This document shows, piece after piece, positions 1-7,155 of a stretch of 8,737 nucleotides of DNA. Within the stretch, counting starts at the first letter, position 1. The number at the start of each line of letters is the position of its first letter. The notes below the pieces were generated by a model. That model was not told where the DNA came from, made no database searches, and worked only from the letters and a program-made list of their open reading frames with translations. The stretch is taken from NCBI GenBank assembly GCA_028872975.1, contig JAGWNV010000090.1, forward strand, positions 1-8,737, in the 5' to 3' direction. The stretch comes from Acidobacteriota bacterium (GTDB lineage Bacteria; Actinomycetota; Acidimicrobiia; Acidimicrobiales; UBA8190). The position numbers and the translations under genes are program-made.

Positions 1-1
1 C

Positions 2-1156
2 ACCAAGCGGATCCACAACCGGCTGCACGGCGCGTCGGGCGACGGCGGCCCGCTGGGCCGGACCGAGCGGGACCACTACGAGGCGATCCTGGCCGCCACC
101 GAGGCGCAGCTCGTCCGATACGTCGGGCCCCAGGACATCGTCGTCCTCCACGACCCCCAGACCTTGGGACTGGCCCCGGCGCTCGCCGCCCGGGGCCGGC
201 GGGTGGTCTGGCGGTGCCACGTCGGCACCGACGCCTCGAACGAGGCCACCGACGAGGCGTGGGCGTTCCTGGATCCCTACCTGGCGAGCTGCGACGCCTT
301 CGTCTTCTCCCGAGCCTCCTACGCCCCTGCGGCGGTGCCCGGCGACCGGCTCTGGGTCATCCCCCCCTCCATCGACCCCCTGTCGGCGAAGAACCGGGAG
401 CTCCCGGCGCCCGATGTCGCCGCCGTGCTGCGCCGGATCGGCCTCCACGACGGGCCCGCGCCCGAGCGCGCCCCCTTCGTGCGCGGGGACGGCTCGGCGG
501 CCGAGGTGCGCCGGCACGCCACCGTCCTCGGCGGCGAGCCCCTCCCCGCCGGCATGCCCCTCGTGGTCCAGGTGTCGCGCTGGGACCACCTGAAGGACAT
601 GGCCGGGGTCCTCGCCGGGTTCGCCACCGGGGTCCTCGGACGGGCCGAGGCGGCCCTGGCCCTCGTCGGCCCGGCCGTGGGGGAGGTGGCCGACGACCCG
701 GAGAGCGCCGTCGTCCTCGGCGAGTGCACGGCCGCCTGGCGGGCCCTCCCGGCGGCGGCCCGGGCCCGGATCAGGCTCGTGAGCCTCCCCATGGACGACG
801 TCGAGGAGAACGCGGCCATGGTGAACGCCGTCCAGCGGAGCGCGGCGGTGGTGGTGCAGAAGAGCCTGGCCGAGGGCTTCGGGCTGACCGTGGCCGAGGC
901 CATGTGGAAGGCGAGGCCGGTGGTGGCCTCGGCGGTGGGCGGGATCGTCGACCAGGTGGCCCCCGGCACGGGGATCCTCCTGGACGACCCCGCCGACCTC
1001 GATGCCTTCGCCGACGCCGTGGCCGGCGTGCTCGCCACCCCCGACCGGGGAGCGGCCATGGGCCGGCGCGCCCACGGCCACGTCCGCGACGGCTTCCTCG
1101 GCGACCGCCACCTCATGCGGTACGGCCGGCTACTCGAAACGCTGGCGGGGAGCTGA
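2..1156 (+). CDS. treT-like: Trehalose synthase (TreT)-like GT4 glycosyltransferase, 5' end missing
   Basis: A retaining GT-B glycosyltransferase of family GT4. The closest characterised relatives I recognise are TreT trehalose synthases, which join NDP-glucose and glucose to make trehalose in the cytoplasm. The frame is open from base 2, so 384 residues are visible and roughly the first 20-40 are cut off by the window edge; a TTG at 164 is internal, not the start. TreT hallmarks appear in order: TKRIHNRLHG at the left edge, LHDPQ (about 148-162), VWRCH (206-220), PPSIDPLSAKN (362-394), VQVSRWD (569-589) with the phosphate-binding Arg and then Lys of HLKD, and EGFGLTVAE (872-898) carrying the EX7E catalytic glutamate pair, followed by MWK and VGG. 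About 33 residues between SIDPLS and VQVSRWD are extra compared with the archaeal enzymes. The family call is firm. The exact product is inferred, since trehalose phosphorylases share several of these motifs. A 106-nt gap separates it from the transporter gene. Confidence 0.82.
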   Translation, partial: TKRIHNRLHGASGDGGPLGRTERDHYEAILAATEAQLVRYVGPQDIVVLHDPQTLGLAPALAARGRRVVWRCHVGTDASNEATDEAWAFLDPYLASCDAFVFSRASYAPAAVPGDRLWVIPPSIDPLSAKNRELPAPDVAAVLRRIGLHDGPAPERAPFVRGDGSAAEVRRHATVLGGEPLPAGMPLVVQVSRWDHLKDMAGVLAGFATGVLGRAEAALALVGPAVGEVADDPESAVVLGECTAAWRALPAAARARIRLVSLPMDDVEENAAMVNAVQRSAAVVVQKSLAEGFGLTVAEAMWKARPVVASAVGGIVDQVAPGTGILLDDPADLDAFADAVAGVLATPDRGAAMGRRAHGHVRDGFLGDRHLMRYGRLLETLAGS

Positions 1157-1262
1157 CCGCCGCAGGGAGTGACCTTCGCCCCTGGGCACGGCACGCGATC
1201 CGCGTACCGTCGGTCAAAGGGGTTTCGGCGCAGTCGGGTCCGGGACCTCGTGGAGGTGGACC

Positions 1263-2987
1263 ATGTCCCTGGCGTCTCCCAGCCACCCGTTCCCGCTCCG
1301 ATTCCAGCACCGCCAGGCCGCCCGGCCCTCGCCCGTGCGCCGGTTGTGGGATAGGAGTCTCGACCACTACCCCGAGACGAGCGCCCGGTACTGGTACCTG
1401 TCGCTCGTGGTGCTGTCCACGATCATCCTCTACTACGAGTTCTACGTGCAGTCGGCGGTCACGCCGTCGATCGTGGCCGAGTACCACATGACCTGGCCCT
1501 TCTTCGTCTACATCGTCGTGGTCGGCAACCTCGTCGGCGCCTTCGCCTCGCTCATCGCCGGCCTCGCCGACCGCTGGGGGCGGGCCAACCTCGTCGTCTA
1601 CGGCCTCCTCGTCACCGGGCTCATCGTGCTCGTCGGCATGCCCAACGCCCCCAACATGTGGGTCTACGGCGTGCTCTACGGCGTGCTCGGGTTCGTCGAA
1701 GGCGTGATGCTCGTCGCCACACCGGCGCTCGTGCGCGACTTCTCGCCTCAGATGGGCCGGGGGTCGGCGATGGGCCTGTGGACGATGGGACCGGTCATCG
1801 CCAGCCTGACGGTGGCGCTCGTCTCCAGCAACACCCTCGGGCATCTCCACGCCTGGCAGGACCAGTTCGTCATCTGCGGCGTGGCCGGCATGGCGCTGTT
1901 CGCCGTCGCCCTGTTCGGGCTCAGGGAGCTCTCGCCCGGCCTGCGGGACCAGCTGATGGTGAGCATCAAGGACCGCCAGCTCGTCGAGGCCCGAGCCGCC
2001 GGTATCGACGTCGAGGAGAGCCTCCGTCACCCGTGGCGCAAGATCGTCCACTTCGACACGGTGGGATCGGCCGTCGGCATCGGGCTGTACCTCATCGTCT
2101 ACTACACGATGATCGCCTTCCTCGTGGCCTACATGGTGACCACCTTCGGCTACACCCAGCAGCGTGCCAACGCCCTCGGCAACTGGATGTGGGCGTTCAA
2201 CGCCGGCTCGATGGTGGTCGTCGGCCTCCTCTCCGACCGGCTCCGGGTGCGCAAGCCGTTCATCGTGGTCGGGATCGCCGGCTCGGCGGTGGCCACCGCC
2301 CTCTTCGCCCTGCACGCTACCCAAGCGGGCACGAGCTACTACACCTTCGTCTGGATCCTCTGCCTGCTGGCCGTCTTCCTGGGGTTCACCTTCGCCCCCT
2401 GGCTGGCCGCCTTCACCGAGACGGTCGAGGCCCGGAGCCCGGCGCTCACCGCCACCGGTCTCGCCGTGTGGGGCTGGGTGCTGCGCCTGGCCATCGCCGG
2501 GTCGCTGTTCGTGCTGCCCTACGTCGTCACCTCCATGACGCCGCTCATGGAGCACGGCGCACAGGTCCAGGCGGTGCTGGCCGCCCATCCCGCCGAGGTC
2601 CAGACCCTGAGCGCCGTCGACAGCGGCACCGCGTCGAAGCTGCTCGCCAACCCCGGCGACACCGGGGCGTTGGGCACGGCGCTGTCGGAGATCTCCGGCA
2701 AGCTGCACGTGAGCTCTTCCGAGGCGCTCACCCGGCTCGTCGCCGTGAGCAAGCTCCCCGCCGCCGACCTGCGGACGCTCAGCGCCTACGGCACGAAGGT
2801 GTCGAACGCCCTGGCCGCCTCGCCCAAGGAATGGCAGCGGTGGTGGTGGGTCAGCTTCGGGACCGAGCTCATGCTCTTCCCCTTCGTCTTCGTGATGAAG
2901 GGCCGCTGGAGCCCGCGCCGTGCACGCCGTGAGGAGGAGGAGCACGAGCGCATGGTCCAGGCCGAGATCGCCGCCATGGCCGCCTGA
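1263..2987 (+). CDS. MFS transporter with a large extracytoplasmic loop before TM12
   Basis: A 574-residue secondary transporter of the inner membrane; substrate unknown. The ATG is chosen because GGAGGT (1252-1257) lies 5 nt upstream. After a roughly 43-residue cytoplasmic N-terminus, twelve hydrophobic segments can be placed at about 44-64, 79-99, 109-127, 131-153, 169-190, 200-220, 268-290, 302-322, 331-351, 358-385, 396-423 and 526-546. The MFS motif A is clear after TM2 (GLADRWGR, 100-107), and its degenerate copy follows TM8 (GLLSDRLRVR, 321-330). A hydrophilic, helix-prone stretch of about 100 residues (424-525) sits between TM11 and TM12, where most family members have a short loop; with the N-terminus inside it would lie outside the cell. 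The C-terminus is a charged tail (RRARREEEEHERM). Sitting next to the redox genes suggests import or export of their substrate, but it is on the opposite strand from its right-hand neighbour, so this is a guess. Confidence 0.9.
   Translation: MSLASPSHPFPLRFQHRQAARPSPVRRLWDRSLDHYPETSARYWYLSLVVLSTIILYYEFYVQSAVTPSIVAEYHMTWPFFVYIVVVGNLVGAFASLIAGLADRWGRANLVVYGLLVTGLIVLVGMPNAPNMWVYGVLYGVLGFVEGVMLVATPALVRDFSPQMGRGSAMGLWTMGPVIASLTVALVSSNTLGHLHAWQDQFVICGVAGMALFAVALFGLRELSPGLRDQLMVSIKDRQLVEARAAGIDVEESLRHPWRKIVHFDTVGSAVGIGLYLIVYYTMIAFLVAYMVTTFGYTQQRANALGNWMWAFNAGSMVVVGLLSDRLRVRKPFIVVGIAGSAVATALFALHATQAGTSYYTFVWILCLLAVFLGFTFAPWLAAFTETVEARSPALTATGLAVWGWVLRLAIAGSLFVLPYVVTSMTPLMEHGAQVQAVLAAHPAEVQTLSAVDSGTASKLLANPGDTGALGTALSEISGKLHVSSSEALTRLVAVSKLPAADLRTLSAYGTKVSNALAASPKEWQRWWWVSFGTELMLFPFVFVMKGRWSPRRARREEEEHERMVQAEIAAMAA
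2532..2837 (+). other. Extracytoplasmic insert of the MFS protein with an internal repeat
   Basis: Residues 424-525 of the transporter. The segment is rich in Ala, Leu, Ser and Thr, has no cysteine and no long hydrophobic run, and reads as several amphipathic helices. Residues 435-464 align without gaps to 492-521 at a constant offset of 57, with 10 of 30 identical: Ala437, Val438, Ala444, the TLSA block 448-451, Leu460, Ala462 and Pro464. Several other positions are conservative pairs (Glu/Asp, Val/Leu, Gln/Arg). This suggests a duplicated helical hairpin. The alignment was done by eye and no function is assigned. Confidence 0.5.
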
Positions 2988-2997
2988 GGGGAGCGCC

Positions 2998-3594
2998 CTA
3001 CCAGCCCGCCCCGTAGCGGTCCCGGTGGGCCTTCTCCGACACCGGCCGGCGGCGCGGGGGGCCGAGGGGGCGCGCCGGGACGCCGAGGGGCACCACGGCC
3101 ACGGGCCGGACGTGGTCGGGGAGACCCACCAGCTCGGCGAGCTCGGCGGGGAAGGCGAGCGGCAGGGTCATGAGGGCGCTGCCCAGCCCGAGGGCGGTGG
3201 CGGCGAGGAGCAGGTTCTGCACAGCCGGGAAGACCGACGCCTCGAGGGCCCTGGGATGGACGTCACCGGTGTCGGCGCCCACCACCACGATGACCGGCGC
3301 CCCGGCCAGGCCCCCGGTGGCGCCCCGGTCGACGTCGGCGAGCATGCCCGCCGGCAGCCGCCCGGCGGAGTGGTCCCGCGCACCCCCTTCCCAGGCGCGG
3401 CGCACGAGGTCCCCGATGCGGGCCCGGAGTGCGGGCTCCCGGACGACGACGAAGACCCAGGGCTGGCGGTTCTCGGCGCTCGGGGCGAAGGTGGCCGCCT
3501 CGAGGACCTGCTCGATCACGGCGTCGGGGACGGGATCGTCGGCGAACCGCCGGTGGGCCCGCTGGGAGCGGACGACGTCGAAGAGGTCTGGCAC
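2998..3594 (-). CDS. Nitroreductase family FMN oxidoreductase
   Basis: A 198-residue protein of the nitroreductase fold. These are cytoplasmic FMN enzymes that use NAD(P)H to reduce nitro groups, quinones or related acceptors. The GTG at 3594 is chosen because PDLFDVVRSQRAHRRF then begins at the N-terminus as in the family. The GAGG of the upstream gene's tail, about 14 nt ahead, is only a weak ribosome site. Visible FMN-site motifs are RSQRAHRRF (9-17), APSAENRQPW (37-46), FPAVQNLLLAATALGLGSA (122-140), VVPLGVP (167-173) and the basic C-terminal segment RRRPVSEKAHRDRYG (181-195). Length is normal for a single-domain member. The frame stays open far upstream, antisense-like through the neighbouring gene, but that extension has no family similarity. 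It begins 17 nt after the acyl-CoA dehydrogenase stop, so the two are probably co-transcribed. It ends 10 nt from the convergent MFS gene. Substrate unknown. Confidence 0.88.
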   Translation of the reverse strand: MPDLFDVVRSQRAHRRFADDPVPDAVIEQVLEAATFAPSAENRQPWVFVVVREPALRARIGDLVRRAWEGGARDHSAGRLPAGMLADVDRGATGGLAGAPVIVVVGADTGDVHPRALEASVFPAVQNLLLAATALGLGSALMTLPLAFPAELAELVGLPDHVRPVAVVPLGVPARPLGPPRRRPVSEKAHRDRYGAGW

Positions 3595-3611
3595 CGGCCG
3601 GGCGTGACGCC

Positions 3612-5267
3612 TCAGGCCGCCGGCCGGGCGCGCTCGACCAGGGCCGCGCAGTCCACCCCCGACGGGAGGGTGCCGTAGACGTGGCCGCCGTCGCCGGCGA
3701 GGCGCGAGGCGCAGAAGGCGTCGGCCACCTCCGTCGGGGCGAAGCGGACGAGGAGGGACCCCTGGACGGCGAGGGCCATGGCCTCGACCACCCGGCGGGC
3801 GTTGCGCTCGAGGTCGGCGGGGGCGGCCAGTTCCTTGCGGAGCGAGGCCAGGTGGTCGTCGAGGCGCCGGTCGGCGCCCGCCGCCTGCCCGGCCTCGGTG
3901 AAGAAGGCCTCGAGGACGGCCGGCTCCTTGGCCGTGGCCCGCAAGACGTCGAGGGCGTTCACGTTGCCCGACCCCTCCCAGATGGAGTTGACGGGGGCCT
4001 CCCGGAGCAGCCGGGGCATGACCGACTCCTCCACGTACCCGTTGCCCCCCAGGCACTCGAGCGCCTCGGCCACGTGGGGCGGGGTCCGCTTGCAGACCCA
4101 GTACTTCCCCACCGCCGTGCCGAGGCGGCGCAGGTGGGCCTCCTGCTCGTCGCCCGCCGCCCGGTCGGCGGCACCGGCGAGTCGCACCATGAGGGCGGTG
4201 GCCGCCTCGGACTCGAGGGCGAGGTCGGCGAGCACGTTGGCCATGAGCGGCTGGTCGGCGAGCCGGCGGCCGAAGGCGCTGCGGTGGTCGGCGTGGTGGG
4301 CCGCCTGGGCGACGGCCTGGCGCATGAGGGCGGCAGACCCGGTGATGCAGTCGAGGCGGGTGCAGTTGACCATCTCCACGATGGTCCTCACGCCGCGGCC
4401 CTCCTCGCCCACCATCCACGCCAGGGCCCCCTCGAGCTCGATCTCGGCCGAGGCGTTGGAGCGGTTGCCGAGCTTGTCCTTCAACCGGGCGATGTGCACG
4501 GCGTTGCGGGCGCCGTCGGGGAGCACCCGGGGCATGAGGAAGCACGACAGGCCGCCCGGCGCCTGGGCCAGGACGAGGAAGGCGTCGCACATGGGCGCCG
4601 AGCAGAACCACTTGTGGCCGGTGAGCAGGTAGGCGGCTCCCGGCCCGGAACCGTCGGCGGGCTCGGCACGGGTGATGTTGGCCCGGACGTCGGAGCCGCC
4701 CTGGCGCTCGGTCATGGCCATGCCCATGAGCACCCCCGCCTTCCCGGCGGCGGGCCGCAGACCGGGGTCGTAGCGACGGGAGACGACGAGGGGCTCCCAG
4801 GCGGCGGCCAGGTCGGGTTGGCGGCGCAGGGTCGGCACCGAGGCGTAGGTCATCGACACCGGGCAGCCGTGGCCGGCCTCCACCTGGGACCACAGGTAGA
4901 AGGCGGCCGCCCTGGCCACGTGGGCCCCGGGCCGGTCCTCGGCCCAGGGGCTGGCGTGCAGGCCGTGGGCCACGGCGAAGTCGAGGAGCCGGTGCCAGCT
5001 GGGATGGAACTCGACCTCGTCCAGGCGGTTGCCGACGCGGTCGTGGGAGCGGAGCTCCGGGGTGTGGGCGTTGGCGTCGAAGCCCCAGGCGATGCACTCG
5101 GGCGAGCCGGCCGCCCCTCCGACGGCGTGCAGTTCGGCGTCGGCCCAGGCCGCCCCCTCCCGCACGACCCCCTCGGCCAGCGCGGCGTCGGCGGCGAAGA
5201 GGTCGTAGCCCTCGAGCGGCGGCGGTTGGTTCAGGACCGCGTGGACGGGTGAGGTGTGCTCCGACAT
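3612..5267 (-). CDS. aidB-like: AidB-like acyl-CoA dehydrogenase
   Basis: A 551-residue FAD flavoprotein of the acyl-CoA dehydrogenase superfamily, AidB branch; E. coli AidB, an alkylation-response protein, is of similar length. ATG at 5267 is preferred over an in-frame ATG 24 nt upstream because AGGGAG lies 7 nt before it and the protein then starts MSEHTSPVHAVLNQPPPLEGYDLF-like, as in AidB. AidB signatures: NQPPPLEGYDLF (13-24), GMAMTERQGGSDVRAN (182-197), TGHKWFCSAPMCDAF (216-230), RLKDKLGNRSNASAE (261-275), EMVNCTRLDC (298-307), LECLGGNGYVEES (403-415) and NSIWEGSGNVNALDVLR (427-443), whose Glu431 matches the expected catalytic base position of the family. E. coli AidB binds DNA and gives protection against nitrosoguanidine-type agents; its true substrate is unsettled. 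Many actinobacterial homologues are of unknown role, so a DNA-protection function here is not established. It is the first gene of a two-gene unit with the nitroreductase and is divergent from the short-chain dehydrogenase operon. Confidence 0.93.
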   Translation of the reverse strand: MSEHTSPVHAVLNQPPPLEGYDLFAADAALAEGVVREGAAWADAELHAVGGAAGSPECIAWGFDANAHTPELRSHDRVGNRLDEVEFHPSWHRLLDFAVAHGLHASPWAEDRPGAHVARAAAFYLWSQVEAGHGCPVSMTYASVPTLRRQPDLAAAWEPLVVSRRYDPGLRPAAGKAGVLMGMAMTERQGGSDVRANITRAEPADGSGPGAAYLLTGHKWFCSAPMCDAFLVLAQAPGGLSCFLMPRVLPDGARNAVHIARLKDKLGNRSNASAEIELEGALAWMVGEEGRGVRTIVEMVNCTRLDCITGSAALMRQAVAQAAHHADHRSAFGRRLADQPLMANVLADLALESEAATALMVRLAGAADRAAGDEQEAHLRRLGTAVGKYWVCKRTPPHVAEALECLGGNGYVEESVMPRLLREAPVNSIWEGSGNVNALDVLRATAKEPAVLEAFFTEAGQAAGADRRLDDHLASLRKELAAPADLERNARRVVEAMALAVQGSLLVRFAPTEVADAFCASRLAGDGGHVYGTLPSGVDCAALVERARPAA

Positions 5268-5340
5268 TGTGCGACTCCCTGTGCCGACCATAGCCCGCGG
5301 GCGGATCGGTCAGTGGGGGCGAGGGCTATCCTCCTCGGCC
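5268..5340. promoter_or_regulatory. Compact divergent promoter region with mirrored -10 elements
   Basis: The 73 bp between the two divergent start codons must hold both promoters unless transcription starts further upstream. An inverted pair, ATAGCCC (5290-5296) and GGGCTAT (5323-5329), creates the same GGGCTATnnT word facing each way. On the - strand TATGGT (5292 down to 5287) would start RNA near 5280, leaving a short leader that keeps the AGGGAG ribosome site of the acyl-CoA dehydrogenase. On the + strand TATCCT (5327-5332) would start RNA at about 5339-5341. Both hexamers fit the actinobacterial TAnnnT -10 pattern. A possible -35, CTGACC, lies 15 nt before the - strand hexamer; no good -35 is seen on the + strand. 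This is pattern reading only. Confidence 0.4.
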
Positions 5341-6108
5341 GTGCCCGACCTCTTCTCCATCGCCGGCAAGACGGCCCTCGTGACCGGCGGCTCGAGAGGG
5401 ATCGGCCGGATGATCGCCGAGGGCTACGTCGACGCGGGCGCCAAGGTGTACGTCTCCTCCCGGCGGGCCGAGGCGTGCGAGCAGACGGCGGCCGAGCTCT
5501 CCGCCAAGGGCACCTGCATCCCCCTCGCCGCCGACCTGTCCACCGAGGACGGCTGCCGGCGGCTGGCGGGCCAGCTGGCCGAGGCCGAGCCCCGGCTGCA
5601 CATCCTCGTGAACAACGCCGGGAACACCTGGGGCACGCCCCTCGAGCAGTTCGACGACGCCGCCTGGGACCGGGTGCTCTCGCTCAACGTGAAGGGCGTG
5701 TTCCACACGACGAAGTTCCTCCTCCCCCTCCTCGAGGAGGCCGCCACCGACGAGGACCCGGCGAGGGTGATCAACATCGGCTCCATCGACGGCATCCACG
5801 TGCCGGTGCTCGAGACCTACTCCTACTCCGCCTCGAAGGCGGCGGTGCACCAGCTGACCCGGCACCTGGCCCGCCGCCTCGCCCCCCGCGTCACCGTCAA
5901 CGCCGTGGCGCCGGGGCCCTTCGAGTCGAAGATGATGGCCGCCACCCTGGAGGCCTTCGGAGAGCAGATCGCCGCCGCCGCGCCCATGAAGCGCATCGGC
6001 CGGCCCCAGGACATGGCCGGCATCGCCATCTTCCTGGCCTCGCCGGCGGCGTCGTACATGACCGGAGCCGTGGTCCCGGTCGACGGCGGCATCGCCACCG
6101 TCGGCTGA
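5341..6108 (+). CDS. RhlG-like short-chain dehydrogenase/reductase
   Basis: A 255-residue classical SDR, NAD(P)-dependent, cytoplasmic. The GTG at 5341 gives the usual family N-terminus (PDLFSIAGKTALVTGG); an in-frame ATG 87 nt upstream would overlap the divergent gene and adds no recognisable sequence. Cofactor motif TGGSRGIG (15-22), NNAG (91-94), the structural Asn116, catalytic Ser148 and the YxxxK pair Tyr162/Lys166 are all present, and the PG motif (191-192) and VDGG (247-250) follow in their usual places. Basic residues after the second strand (SSRRAEA) favour NADP(H). The sequence reads closest to RhlG, the Pseudomonas 3-oxoacyl reductase-like enzyme, for example in RVINIGSIDGI and the paired NNAGNTWG. 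In an actinobacterium the substrate need not be the same. It is the first gene of a three-gene operon. No Shine-Dalgarno precedes the GTG, and a -10-like TATCCT 8 nt upstream points to a leaderless transcript. Confidence 0.92.
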   Translation: MPDLFSIAGKTALVTGGSRGIGRMIAEGYVDAGAKVYVSSRRAEACEQTAAELSAKGTCIPLAADLSTEDGCRRLAGQLAEAEPRLHILVNNAGNTWGTPLEQFDDAAWDRVLSLNVKGVFHTTKFLLPLLEEAATDEDPARVINIGSIDGIHVPVLETYSYSASKAAVHQLTRHLARRLAPRVTVNAVAPGPFESKMMAATLEAFGEQIAAAAPMKRIGRPQDMAGIAIFLASPAASYMTGAVVPVDGGIATVG

Positions 6109-6116
6109 GCCGAGCG

Positions 6117-6126
6117 AGGAGGAGGG
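6117..6126 (+). promoter_or_regulatory. Strong ribosome binding site of the LLM oxidoreductase gene
   Basis: The purine run AGGAGGAGGG ends 3 nt before the ATG at 6130 and contains GGAGG cores at suitable spacing. It fixes the start and is the strongest Shine-Dalgarno in the operon, in contrast to the first gene, which has none. Confidence 0.75.
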
Positions 6127-6129
6127 ACC

Positions 6130-7155
6130 ATGCGGGTGAGCACCATGCTCGACTACTCCCGGGGGGTGAAGGCCTCGGCCGACCACGTCGCCGAGCTCGA
6201 ACGGGCCGGACTCGACATGGTCTGGGTGGCCGAGGCCTACGGCCTCGACGCCCCCAGCCAGCTGGGCTACATCGCCGCCAGGACCACCCGCATCGAGCTC
6301 GGGTCGGCCATCCTGCCCATCTTCTCCCGCACCCCGGTGCTCCTGGCCCAGACGGCAGCCGGCATCGACGCGCTGAGCGAGGGCCGGTTCAACCTCGGCC
6401 TCGGCGCCTCGGGGCCCCAGGTCATCGAGGGCTGGCACGGGGTGCCGTACTCGAAGCCACTCGAGCGGACCCGGGAGATCATCGGCATCTGCCGGCAGGT
6501 GTGGCGGCGGGAGGTGGTGACCAACGAGGGCCTGTACCCCATCCCGCTCCCGCCCGACCGGGGCACGGGTCTCGGGAAGCCCCTCAAGCTGATCAACCGG
6601 CCGGTGCGGGAGCGGATCCCGGTCTGGGTGGCGGCCATGGGGCCGAAGAACGTGGCCATGGCGGCCGAGATGGCGGAGGGGTGGCTGCCGTTCCTCTACT
6701 GGCCCGAACGGGCCTCCGATGTCTGGGGGGGCGCCCTGGCCGAGGGCGCGGCGCGTCGCCCACCCGAGCTGCCGCCGCTCGAGATCGCGGCGGGGAGCCT
6801 CCTCGCCATCGGCGACGACGTCGAGGGGTTACGGGACCTGCTGCGGCCGATGGCGGCGCTCTACATCGGCGGCATGGGCGCCCGGGGCCGGAACTTCTAC
6901 AACACCCTCACCCGGCGCTACGGCTACGAGAAGGAGGCCGAGGAGATCCAGGAGCTCTACCTGAGCGGCAAGAAGGAGGAGGCGGCGGCGGCCGTGCCCA
7001 CCGAGCTGCTCGAGAAGACCTCCCTCGTGGGCCCGGCCGGGTACGTCCGGGAACGCATCGCCGCCTTCGAGGAGGCCGGCGTCACCGTCCTGAACGTCTC
7101 GATCGCCGGCGACGTCGCCGGGACCCTGGCGCAGGTGAAGGAGTGGACCTCGTGA
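6130..7155 (+). CDS. LLM-class F420-dependent oxidoreductase (Rv3520c-like)
   Basis: A 341-residue TIM-barrel enzyme of the bacterial luciferase-like superfamily, in the subgroup thought to use the deazaflavin coenzyme F420 rather than FMN. The sequence resembles the Mycobacterium tuberculosis Rv3520c group. Landmarks are the N-terminal strand and helix MRVSTMLDYSRG...ERAGLDMVWVAEAYG (1-38), IELGSAILPIFSRTP (55-69), the glycine-rich GRFNLGLGASGPQVIEGWHG (85-104) typical of this subgroup, PVWVAAMGPKNVAMAAEMAEGWLP (164-187) and a C-terminal helix pair ending with VSIAGD. F420 use is inferred from family and not shown by a single decisive residue. F420-dependent members carry out hydride transfer on secondary metabolites, lipids or nitro compounds; the substrate here is unknown. 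It lies 21 nt after the short-chain dehydrogenase and overlaps the next gene by GTGA, so translational coupling to the downstream reductase is likely. Confidence 0.9.
   Translation: MRVSTMLDYSRGVKASADHVAELERAGLDMVWVAEAYGLDAPSQLGYIAARTTRIELGSAILPIFSRTPVLLAQTAAGIDALSEGRFNLGLGASGPQVIEGWHGVPYSKPLERTREIIGICRQVWRREVVTNEGLYPIPLPPDRGTGLGKPLKLINRPVRERIPVWVAAMGPKNVAMAAEMAEGWLPFLYWPERASDVWGGALAEGAARRPPELPPLEIAAGSLLAIGDDVEGLRDLLRPMAALYIGGMGARGRNFYNTLTRRYGYEKEAEEIQELYLSGKKEEAAAAVPTELLEKTSLVGPAGYVRERIAAFEEAGVTVLNVSIAGDVAGTLAQVKEWTS

Noticed and set aside
440..545. Roughly 33-residue insertion in the TreT-like enzyme as a novel domain
   Set aside because: A segment of this kind (Arg-rich, ahead of VQVSRWD) is, as far as I recall, common to bacterial members of this GT4 group, so it is a subgroup trait and not a new element.
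1193..1205. Inverted repeat ACGCG-ATC-CGCGT and overlapping TACCGT as promoter/operator of the MFS gene
   Set aside because: 5-bp G+C-rich arms are frequent by chance here, the -10-like word lacks a matching -35, and nothing else supports it.
1113..2945. Long open frame on the - strand (610 codons) opposite the MFS gene
   Set aside because: The translation is low-complexity (rich in His, Asp, Glu, Gly, Arg, Pro) with no recognisable domain. It is the expected antisense shadow of a G+C-rich gene whose + strand product has clear MFS motifs and a good ribosome site.
2987..2999. Short hairpin AGGG/CCCT between the convergent MFS and nitroreductase genes as a two-way terminator
   Set aside because: Only 4 bp of stem and no T-run on either side; too weak to call.
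3595..5097. Upstream continuation of the nitroreductase frame, which would give a 699-residue protein
   Set aside because: The added part overlaps the AidB-like gene on the same strand in another frame and reads as Arg/Pro/Gly-rich shadow. Nitroreductase similarity begins right at the GTG at 3594.
3429..5252. 607-codon + strand frame opposite the AidB-like gene
   Set aside because: Low-complexity antisense shadow; the - strand carries full AidB signatures in order.
5256..7151. Upstream continuation of the medium-chain reductase frame, which would give a 967-residue protein
   Set aside because: It lies out of frame across the SDR and LLM genes and has Arg/Pro/Gly-rich composition. The true start at 7152 has a ribosome site, a stop-start overlap and the family N-terminus.
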